Translations under genes and position numbers: made by a program
Shown here: in pieces, positions 57,709 to 64,000 of the stretch
How positions within the stretch are numbered: the stretch's first letter is position 1
Layout: every line of letters starts with the position of its first letter
Assembly (NCBI RefSeq): GCF_000725125.1
Contig: NZ_JFCB01000028.1
Coordinates: forward strand, 1-64,000
Reading direction: 5' to 3'
Length of the DNA: 64,000 nt
Source: Streptomyces toyocaensis
GTDB taxonomy: Bacteria > Actinomycetota > Actinomycetes > Streptomycetales > Streptomycetaceae
Notes under the pieces: model-generated
What the model was told of the DNA's origin: nothing
The model's input: the letters and a program-made list of their open reading frames with translations, nothing else
The model's database searches: none

Positions 57709-58172
57709 TTTATGGCCTCGCTCGGCTCGGCGGGACGGCCCCGCTCGGGACCGCCGACCGTCAGCTGCGGCCCGGCGGCCACGCCTTCGGTCTCCTCGGT
57801 GTCGACGTGGCCGAGGCTCGGGTGCGGCGCGAGCGGGCCCAGGTGGAACACCATGCGGGCCTCCTGGTCGCCGACGTTGCGGAAGCGGTGCCGCATGTCG
57901 ATGGGGATCATCAGTCCCTGCTCGGCGCGCAGCGCGAACGGCTCGCCGTCCAGGTCCACTTCGAGCGCGCCGTTGACGACGTACACGAACTCCTCGGAGT
58001 ACGGGTGGTAGTGCTCGCCGATCCGCTCGCCGGGCTTGATGATGGCCAGACCCATGAAACCGCTGGTCGAGCCGACGGTGGCCGGCGTGAGCAGGGTCCT
58101 GAGGTCACCTCCGCGCCGTCGGTTGGGTTCCGTCTCGCTCAGATCCACGATGCGTGGGTGCTGCTTGGACAT
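57705..58172 (-). CDS. Cupin-fold pigment biosynthesis protein (whiE ORFII homologue)
   Basis: A 155-residue single-domain cupin. Motif 1 is ERIGEHYHPYSEEFVYVVNG (metal-ligand histidines and glutamate) and motif 2 is PIDMRHRFRNVGDQEARMVFHLGPL. The N-terminus reads RGGDLRTLLTPATVGSTSGF. WhiE ORFII and its CurC/SchB relatives are needed for pigment formation; a cyclase or oxygenase role is suspected, and the exact reaction is not settled. It lies between the SchA-like gene and KS-alpha, with 70 bp before and a 4-bp overlap after. Confidence 0.9.
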   Translation of the reverse strand: MSKQHPRIVDLSETEPNRRRGGDLRTLLTPATVGSTSGFMGLAIIKPGERIGEHYHPYSEEFVYVVNGALEVDLDGEPFALRAEQGLMIPIDMRHRFRNVGDQEARMVFHLGPLAPHPSLGHVDTEETEGVAAGPQLTVGGPERGRPAEPSEAIK

Positions 58173-58242
58173 GGTTGATACCTCCGGGTGGGAGCGGCGG
58201 CGTCCGGGCGGACACGGCCGCGGACGTCGCCACGGTCGGCCG

Positions 58243-59367
58243 TCAGGAGTCCGCCGAGATGCGGTCGGTGACGGGCATCATGTCGGCGTGCGCCAGGAGC
58301 CGGTGCAGGGTGCGCTCCGAGTCCAGGGAGCCCTCGACGCCGATCGCGGCGCCGTCCAGGAGACGCTCCAGCTCGGCGGCCTTGCCCTGGCCCTTGATGC
58401 CGAGGGCGGAGAGCGGGTCGGTGTCGAGTTCGCCCGTGACGTCGATCATTCGGGTCACGACGTCGTCACGCTGGAAGACGGTGCTCGCGTGGACCAGGCC
58501 GTCCGGGTCGTTCGCCGCGGCCTCGTCCTGCTGGGCGAGGAACCGGGCCAGCTCCAGCCCGTGGCCGGCCACGGCCGGGTAGTACAGCATGTGCCGCTTC
58601 AGTGCGGCGGGTTCCGGCCGGCCGGCCTCCACGTGCTGCATCGCCGGGAGCGCCGCCCGGGTGAAGAACACCCGCGCGGAGTCGGAGTCGGACAGGTCCC
58701 GGTCATGCTCGAGATACGGGTTGATGGCCTCTTCCACCGCCTGGACCTCGGGCTGGCTGGCCACGTGGCACAGCGTGGCCAGCAGGTCGCCCTCCACCTC
58801 CACGGCCCGTACGACGCGGTTGCCGTGCATGAAGAGCGAGGTGCGGTGCAGTCGCGTGATGCCGTTGATCCGTGTCTCGGGCGCGTCGTAGTTGGCCAGG
58901 ATGTCCACGACCTTGGACTCGGAGCCCGGCTTGACGGTGAAGGTGAGCGCGTGGCGGGTCCGGCCGGCGCCCACGCGGGCCGCCGTCTGGAGCTTCGCCT
59001 GCGCCGCGTCGGGGGTGAGCGGCTGCTCCGGGTGCGTCTCGCGCAGGACGCTGTAGCGCATCGACCGGGTGTCCCGGACGCAGCTGTGCATCGGGCGGAC
59101 GATCTGGATGTGTTCCTCGCTGTTCACCCAGGCGAGGAACGGCAGGGCGCTCTCCCACTCGCTGGTGATGAGCCACTGCGACGGGTTCTCGATCGACTGG
59201 CACAGTTGGTCACTGATGTGACCGGGGACGGACGCGACCTTGTTGCGCATGTGCTCGTACGCGTCGAGGAACTGCTCCTGGGCACCCTCGTACAGGTCGA
59301 GCAGCAGGATCACCCGCAGCCTCGAGCCGTCGAACGCCGACTGCGATACGCGTGCCGACATGGTCAT
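58243..59367 (-). CDS. SchA/CurD-like spore-pigment protein (whiE ORFI homologue)
   Basis: A 374-residue first gene of the operon with two tandem alpha+beta barrel-like domains. The first is RVILLLDLYEGAQEQFLDAYEHMRNKVASVPGHISDQL (two pieces), of the antibiotic-biosynthesis-monooxygenase type. The second starts RHALTFTVKPGSESKVVDILANY, and a SchA/CurD-like C-terminal region follows (HMLYYPAVAGHGLELARFL). Related proteins occur only in spore-pigment clusters; a cyclase or monooxygenase role is assumed. ATG 59367 has AGGAGAGG upstream. The gene is divergent from the hydroxylase across 233 bp, which must hold both promoters. Confidence 0.88.
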   Translation of the reverse strand: MTMSARVSQSAFDGSRLRVILLLDLYEGAQEQFLDAYEHMRNKVASVPGHISDQLCQSIENPSQWLITSEWESALPFLAWVNSEEHIQIVRPMHSCVRDTRSMRYSVLRETHPEQPLTPDAAQAKLQTAARVGAGRTRHALTFTVKPGSESKVVDILANYDAPETRINGITRLHRTSLFMHGNRVVRAVEVEGDLLATLCHVASQPEVQAVEEAINPYLEHDRDLSDSDSARVFFTRAALPAMQHVEAGRPEPAALKRHMLYYPAVAGHGLELARFLAQQDEAAANDPDGLVHASTVFQRDDVVTRMIDVTGELDTDPLSALGIKGQGKAAELERLLDGAAIGVEGSLDSERTLHRLLAHADMMPVTDRISADS

Positions 59368-59600
59368 CCGGCGCACCTCTCCTCTTCGTCGGAAGGTCAG
59401 GAACGACCGCCGTGTCCGGAGGGGCCGGGGTCGCCATGAGTCGATCGTTGACGCGACTTTCCGGTGCGCGCGAGCGACACGGGGCAGGTGGGTGAACCGC
59501 GTGCCATACGGGTGCCGCCGGGACGCGAGACGCCCTGTACCGGGCATGAAATGGGCGTCCCATTCCACAGCCCGTCGAGGGCGACGCTGGAGGCGTTTCA

Positions 59601-61481
59601 ATGCATCGATCGGATACGGCCGGCCGCGCGGATCACCGCACGCCGGTCCTCATCGTCGGCGGCTCCCTGGTGGGCCTGTCCATGTCCCTGTTCCTGGGAC
59701 GCCTCGGCGTGCCGCACACGCTCGTCGAACGCCACGCGGGCACCTCGAGCCACCCGCGGGGGCGGGGGAACAACGTGCGCACCATGGAGCTGTTCCGGAC
59801 GGCCGGGCTGGAGCAGCGCATCGGCCGGGCCGCGTCGACCCTGGCGGACAACCACGGCATCCTGCAGACCCCGAGCCTGGTGGACGACGAGGGGGAGTGG
59901 CTGCTCCAGGAGATCGACCCGGGCGGCGGCATCGCCCGCTTCAGTCCCGCCGGATGGTGCCTGTGCAGCCAGAACGACCTGGAACCGGTGATCCTCGAGG
60001 GGGCCCGGGAGCTCGGCGGGGACCTGCGCTTCGGGACGGAGATGCTGTCCTTCGAGCAGGACGCGGAGGGCGTGACGGCGCTGGTCAAGAGCCGGGAGAC
60101 CGGTGAGCACACCAGGATCCGGGCGGACTACCTCGTCGCCGCCGACGGCCCCCGCAGCCCCGTGCGCGAGGCGCTGGGCATCGGGCAGAACGGTCCGGGC
60201 GACCTGTTCCACAACGTGAGCCTCACGTTCACCTCCCGTGACCTCGCCGGCGTCGTCGGAGACCGGCGGTTCATCATCTGCTACCTGACCAACCCGGAGG
60301 CCGACGGGGCCCTGCTGCCGGTCGACAACCGGGAGCACTGGGTGTTCCACGCCCCCTGGCACCCCGAGCACGGCGAGACCCTCGAGTCGTTCACCGACGA
60401 GCGGTGCGTCGCCCACATCCGCAAGGCCGTCGGCGTGCCGGATCTCGACGTGGAGATCACCGGCCGGGCCGCCTGGCACGCGGCCGAGCGGGTCGCCGAA
60501 CGGTACGCCCACGGCCGGGTGTTCCTGGCCGGCGACTCGGCCCACGAGATGTCGCCCACCGGCGCGTTCGGCTCCAACACAGGCATCCAGGACGCCCACA
60601 ACCTCGCCTGGAAGCTGGCCGCCGTGCTCGACGGCTGGGCCGCGCCCGGCCTGCTGGAGTCCTACGACGCCGAACGGCGCCCTGTCGCGGAGGCGACCAG
60701 CGCTCGTGCCTCCTCCCGCTCGAGCGAGCACAGTCACCCCGGGTACACGCCCGCGGACGGACCTGGCGGACCTGGCGGACCTGGCGGACCTGGCGGACCT
60801 GGCGGACCCGGCGGGCCCGGTGGACCTGGTGCCGGTGGACCTGGTGCCGCTGGCCCTGGTGGGCCCGGTGCCGGTGGCCCCGGTGCCGGTGGCCCTGGTG
60901 CCGGTGGCCCCGGTGGACCTGGCGGACCCGGTGCCGGTGCACCCGGTGCCGCTGGACCGGGTGGCCCCGGTGGAGCCGGCCCCGGCGGTCCGGGCGGACC
61001 CGGTGGACGGAAGGGCGGCATCCTCAACGTGGCGCTGGCGTACCGCTATCCGCGCGGCGCGGTCCTGGGCACCGACCCCACGGCACCGGTCGTCCCCGAG
61101 GGCGTCGTGCTGAACGGCGAGCCCGGCAGCCGCGCCCCGCACCTCTGGCTGGACCGCGCCGGCACCCGGGTCTCCACCCTCGACCTGTACGAGAGGTCGC
61201 TGGTCCTGCTCAGCGCGGAGAACAGCCCCTGGCACGCCGCGGCCGCCGAGGTGTCGGCGCAGCTGTCCGTACCGCTCGACGCGTACCGGATCGGGGACGG
61301 ACCTCACGCCGACCTGACCCCCGGCCCGGACACGGACTGGGCCGGCGCCCACGGGATCACCGAGGACGGCGCGGTCCTGGTCCGGCCCGACGGCTTCGTC
61401 GCCTGGCGCGACGCGGCCCGCCCGGCCGACCCGGCGAAGGCCCTCCGCGAGGCGGTCGAAGCGATCCTGAGCCGTCCCTGA
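59601..61481 (+). CDS. FAD-dependent polyketide hydroxylase (whiE ORFVIII homologue) with collagen-like insert
   Basis: A 626-residue flavoprotein monooxygenase. The FAD motif is VLIVGGSLVGLSMSLFLGRLG (about 16-36); DG-type motif VAADGPRSPVREALGI is mid-protein; the second FAD motif is GRVFLAGDSAHEMSPTGAFGSNTGIQDAHNLAWKL (in two pieces, about 308-342). A 83-residue stretch of GGP/AGGP repeats (G387-G469) then precedes a C-terminal thioredoxin-like domain (about 475-626). It probably hydroxylates the aromatic pigment. It is divergent from the seven-gene operon, as in S. coelicolor. The insert sits between folded domains and should be a flexible linker. Confidence 0.93.
   Translation: MHRSDTAGRADHRTPVLIVGGSLVGLSMSLFLGRLGVPHTLVERHAGTSSHPRGRGNNVRTMELFRTAGLEQRIGRAASTLADNHGILQTPSLVDDEGEWLLQEIDPGGGIARFSPAGWCLCSQNDLEPVILEGARELGGDLRFGTEMLSFEQDAEGVTALVKSRETGEHTRIRADYLVAADGPRSPVREALGIGQNGPGDLFHNVSLTFTSRDLAGVVGDRRFIICYLTNPEADGALLPVDNREHWVFHAPWHPEHGETLESFTDERCVAHIRKAVGVPDLDVEITGRAAWHAAERVAERYAHGRVFLAGDSAHEMSPTGAFGSNTGIQDAHNLAWKLAAVLDGWAAPGLLESYDAERRPVAEATSARASSRSSEHSHPGYTPADGPGGPGGPGGPGGPGGPGGPGGPGAGGPGAAGPGGPGAGGPGAGGPGAGGPGGPGGPGAGAPGAAGPGGPGGAGPGGPGGPGGRKGGILNVALAYRYPRGAVLGTDPTAPVVPEGVVLNGEPGSRAPHLWLDRAGTRVSTLDLYERSLVLLSAENSPWHAAAAEVSAQLSVPLDAYRIGDGPHADLTPGPDTDWAGAHGITEDGAVLVRPDGFVAWRDAARPADPAKALREAVEAILSRP
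60759..61007 (+). repeat. Glycine/proline-rich tandem repeats inside the hydroxylase gene
   Basis: A 249-bp in-frame array of 9-bp and 12-bp units (GGCGGACCT, GGTGCCGGT, GGCCCCGGT and variants) codes for residues 387-469. The first five GGCGGACCT-type units are identical in sequence, showing recent slippage; later ones are degenerate. Confidence 0.9.
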
Positions 61482-61511
61482 CACGACCGGCGAGGGCGTC
61501 GGACCCGTCGC

Positions 61512-62480
61512 TCACGAACCGCCGAAGCCGCCCTGACGGCCCCGCTCCGACTTGGCCAGATGCTGTTCGAAGCGCTGGAGTGCGGGGCCGTCGACGTCCC
61601 AGGGCCAGGAGCTGACCATGCCCTGGAGCGCCTGGAACACGGGATGGGCGTCGGCGGCACGGCCGGCCGCGCACAGCGCGTACGCCAGGACGTTCAGGTC
61701 GGCCGGTGCCGCCGCGTGCTGGAAGAAGCCAGGCTTCGCCCACAGCGCGGCGGCCTGGTCCAGCGCCGTCGCGATCTGCCCGCCCTCCCACAGCTGACCG
61801 GCGGTCATGGCCCGCACGCCGCCCTGCGCCAGCAGCCCCTGGTACTGACGGACGGCGGCGGTCAGCTCGACCGCGGCGCACGGCGCGTTGGCCGGGATCC
61901 GGCTGCGCACCACGTCGACGAAGTCGAGCACGGACGCGCTGGAACCACCCTCCTCCGGCGACAGGTACGCGAGCATCTGCAGGTACGCCTCACGGTGCCA
62001 GCGATCGCGTCCGGTGGCCTGCCGCCAGACGGCGTTGACGTCGTTCTGGCCGTACCGCTCGATCCGCGAGACCCCGATCAGGGCGACCCACGGCAGCGGA
62101 TCCTCCGGTCTGAGGTCGGCGGCCCGGTGGCACTGGGACACCAGCTCCCCGGCGTCCTCCAGGTGCCCGTCCCTCAGCCCGCGCGCCAGCCCGGCCCAGG
62201 CATGCAACACCAGGGCGTCGGCGCTGTGCGGCTCCCTGCCCAGCCAGGCCGCCGCGACCCCCGTGTCCGCCGTCGCCTCGGCGAGTACGGACACCCGGTG
62301 GCAGCGGCGGTCCCAGTCGTCCCCGGTCTCCTCGAGCAGGGAGGCGACCAGCGCCACGTCCGCGGACCTGCCGCTCCCGCCCCGCTTGCTCAACCGTCCC
62401 AGCACACGGGTCAGTTCCGCATCGTCGAGGGCCGGGGAGAGACGGGGACGTCTGCTGGTGCGACTGCTGAAGAGGGGCAT
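61512..62480 (-). CDS. Conserved hypothetical TPR-like helical protein
   Basis: A 322-residue soluble protein built of antiparallel helices: DDAELTRVLGRLSKRG, DALVLHAWAGLARGLRDG, LVSQCHRAADLRPEDPLPWVAL, AYLQMLAYLSPEEGGSSASVLDFVDVV and LNVLAYALCAAGRAADAHPVFQAL. The spacing of Ala, Leu and aromatic positions resembles divergent tetratricopeptide repeats. No catalytic motif or membrane segment is visible. It follows the pigment hydroxylase convergently with 30 bp between the stops. Similar proteins occur in Streptomyces, but no function is known to me. Confidence 0.75.
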   Translation of the reverse strand: MPLFSSRTSRRPRLSPALDDAELTRVLGRLSKRGGSGRSADVALVASLLEETGDDWDRRCHRVSVLAEATADTGVAAAWLGREPHSADALVLHAWAGLARGLRDGHLEDAGELVSQCHRAADLRPEDPLPWVALIGVSRIERYGQNDVNAVWRQATGRDRWHREAYLQMLAYLSPEEGGSSASVLDFVDVVRSRIPANAPCAAVELTAAVRQYQGLLAQGGVRAMTAGQLWEGGQIATALDQAAALWAKPGFFQHAAAPADLNVLAYALCAAGRAADAHPVFQALQGMVSSWPWDVDGPALQRFEQHLAKSERGRQGGFGGS

Positions 62481-62573
62481 GACCGAAGACTAGGAACTGC
62501 GGGTGTCCCGGCAACCCGGACGGGGCGATCGTTATCGATCTGCCCCTTACCGCCGGTCAGCCGGGCATACCGG

Positions 62574-62603
62574 GGCGGGGCCGGACATCTCTCCGGCCCC
62601 GCC
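62574..62603 (-). terminator. Terminator hairpin of the gap gene
   Basis: GGCGGGGCCGGA (62574-62585) and TCCGGCCCCGCC (62592-62603) form a perfect 12-bp stem with a CATCTC loop, 36 bp beyond the gap stop codon on the minus strand. Confidence 0.75.
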
Positions 62604-62639
62604 ATCTCGTTGCGCCCGTGCGGCCGGTGGACTCCCGGA

Positions 62640-64000
62640 TCAGGCCGCCGGAGCCGGGAACGTCGGGTACTCCACGCCCGAGACGTACTGGACGACCCGG
62701 ACGACCTGGCAGGAGTAGCCGAACTCGTTGTCGTACCAGAGGTACAGGATCGCGTTGTCGCCCTCGACCTTCAGCGCGCCCGCGTCGACGATCGAGGCGT
62801 GCCGCGAGCCGATGAAGTCGCTGGAGACCGCGTCGGGCGCGCTGATGAAGTCGATCTGGCGCTTCAGCGGCGAGGTCAGCGACACCTTGCGGAGGTGATC
62901 CAGTACCTCCTGGCGGTTGGTGGGGCGGGCCAGCTGGAGGTTGAGGATGGCGATCGAGACGTCCGGCACGGGGACCCGGATCGAGCTGCCGGTGATCGTG
63001 GCGTCGAGGTCGGGCAGCGCCTTGGCGACGGCGGAGGCGGCACCCGTCTCGGTGATCACCATGTTCAGCGGCGCCGAGCGGCCGCGCCGCTCCGACTTGT
63101 GGTAGTTGTCCAGCAGGTTCTGGTCGTTGGTGAACGAGTGGACGGTCTCCACGTGTCCGCGCAGCACGCCGTACTCGTCCGCCATCGCCTTCAGCGGCGG
63201 GACGATCGCGTTGGTGGTGCAGGACGCGCAGGACAGGATCCGCTCGTCCGGCTTGAGGGTGTCGTGGTTGACGCCGTGCACGATGTTGGGCACGTCGCCC
63301 TTGCCGGGCGCGGTCAGCACCACCTTGTCGACACCGGGGCGCAGGTGCTGCGAAAGCCCTTCGCGGTCGCGCCACTTGCCGGTGTTGTCGATGAGGATGG
63401 CGTTCTTGACGCCGTACGCCGTGTAGTCGATCTCCGAGGGGTCGTTCGCGTAGATCACCTTGATGGTGTTGCCGTTGGCGGTGATGGTGCTCTCCGCCTC
63501 GTCGACGGTGATCGTGCCCTGGAACTGGCCGTGCACGGAGTCGCGGCGCAGCAGCGAGGCCCGCTTGACGATGTCCTGTTCGCCGCCCCGGCGGACCACG
63601 ATCGCGCGCAGACGCAGACCGTTGCCGGACCCCGACTTCTCGATGAGCAGCCGGGCCAGGAGACGGCCGATGCGGCCGAAGCCGTAGAGCACGACGTCGC
63701 GCGGCTCACGGCGGTCGATCTTGTGGGCGCCGGTCGCGCCGGCGACGGCCTCGGCGGTGAACTCGGCCACCGACAGACCCCGGTCGTCGGCGCGGTGGGC
63801 CTCGGCGAGCAGGCCGATGTCGATCTGCGACGGGCCGAGGTCGAGCGTGGTGAGCGCCTGCAGGAAGGGCAGCGTCTCGGTGACCGAGAGCTCCTCGCCG
63901 GCGATCTGCCGGGCGAAGCGGTGGGTCTTGAGAATGCTGACCACCGACTTGTTCACCAAGGAACGGCTGTGCAGCAGGACGGTCACGTCCCGCTCCCGGT
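62640..64000 (-). CDS. Glyceraldehyde-3-phosphate dehydrogenase, long actinobacterial form (5' end cut by window)
   Basis: At least 453 residues are visible and the frame continues beyond the right edge (RERD precedes the internal GTG at 63986, which is therefore not the start). An N-terminal extension of over 120 residues (HSRSLVNKSVVSILKTHRFAR and onward) precedes the Rossmann motif VVLYGFGRIGRLLARLLIEK. The catalytic cysteine is in SCASCTTNAIVPPLKAM and the histidine region is ETVHSFTNDQNLLDNYHKSERRGRSAPLNM. This extended type is the Streptomyces Gap2-like paralogue, distinct from the 335-residue glycolytic enzyme. It converts glyceraldehyde-3-phosphate to 1,3-bisphosphoglycerate; NAD or NADP preference is not decided here. 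Confidence 0.93.
   Translation of the reverse strand, partial: RERDVTVLLHSRSLVNKSVVSILKTHRFARQIAGEELSVTETLPFLQALTTLDLGPSQIDIGLLAEAHRADDRGLSVAEFTAEAVAGATGAHKIDRREPRDVVLYGFGRIGRLLARLLIEKSGSGNGLRLRAIVVRRGGEQDIVKRASLLRRDSVHGQFQGTITVDEAESTITANGNTIKVIYANDPSEIDYTAYGVKNAILIDNTGKWRDREGLSQHLRPGVDKVVLTAPGKGDVPNIVHGVNHDTLKPDERILSCASCTTNAIVPPLKAMADEYGVLRGHVETVHSFTNDQNLLDNYHKSERRGRSAPLNMVITETGAASAVAKALPDLDATITGSSIRVPVPDVSIAILNLQLARPTNRQEVLDHLRKVSLTSPLKRQIDFISAPDAVSSDFIGSRHASIVDAGALKVEGDNAILYLWYDNEFGYSCQVVRVVQYVSGVEYPTFPAPAA

Noticed and set aside
60759..61007. CRISPR-like or regulatory direct repeats
   Set aside because: The units are 9-12 bp, have no spacers, and keep the reading frame of the hydroxylase, so they are protein-coding repeats.

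Overview
This window is a 64 kb piece of a very GC-rich actinobacterial chromosome, almost certainly Streptomyces. Third codon positions are nearly all G or C, GTG starts are common, genes often overlap by 4 bases, and the right end carries a spore-pigment type II polyketide cluster laid out like whiE of S. coelicolor. Both window ends cut through genes: a ROK-family protein on the left and the long-form glyceraldehyde-3-phosphate dehydrogenase on the right.

Positions 1-25.8 kb are mostly ordinary chromosomal genes: ROK regulator, 6PGDH-type reductase, PPOX protein, SHOCT protein, anti-sigma-like ATPase, Cds1-like cysteine synthase/desulfhydrase, SRPBCC protein, DeoR regulator, a large membrane protein with a lipase-type nucleophile elbow, a beta-helix/AAA ATPase fusion, an Rv1733c-like protein, MOSC protein, two-domain TerD protein, glycosyltransferase, glutamate-racemase homologue, Lnt, NUDIX, 3-hydroxybutyrate dehydrogenase, a GAF/PucR regulator and an MHS-type transporter. 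Positions 25.8-32.3 kb form an efflux region with three DHA2-type MFS genes. The first sits behind two perfect CsoR-type operators and is followed by decayed pieces of a csoR and a copA gene. The other two form an overlapping pair divergent from a TetR gene, with a 50-bp near-palindromic operator between them.

Positions 33.1-41.0 kb hold the most notable system: a complete nine-gene V/A-type ATPase operon in the order H-C-I-K-F-E-A-B-D, every junction overlapping. It is divergent from a CBS-BON protein gene. An unrecognised gene lies downstream on the same strand.

Positions 42-50.2 kb carry a VanW-family protein, a YihY/BrkB-like membrane protein, a multi-domain SpoIIE-type phosphatase and an MMPL exporter divergent from a MarR gene with a shared palindrome. 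Positions 50.2-51.8 kb are a small accessory zone: remnants of a phospholipase-D-like gene, a coiled-coil protein and an SDR, plus an intact small secreted four-cysteine protein with atypical codon use.

Positions 52.9-61.5 kb are the spore-pigment cluster: an O-methyltransferase convergent with the whiE-like operon (SchA/CurD-like protein, cupin, KS-alpha, KS-beta, ACP, aromatase/cyclase, TcmI-type cyclase), and a divergent FAD hydroxylase containing an 83-residue collagen-like Gly/Pro/Ala insert. A TPR-like protein and the gap gene close the window. No rRNA, tRNA, CRISPR array or intact insertion sequence was recognised.
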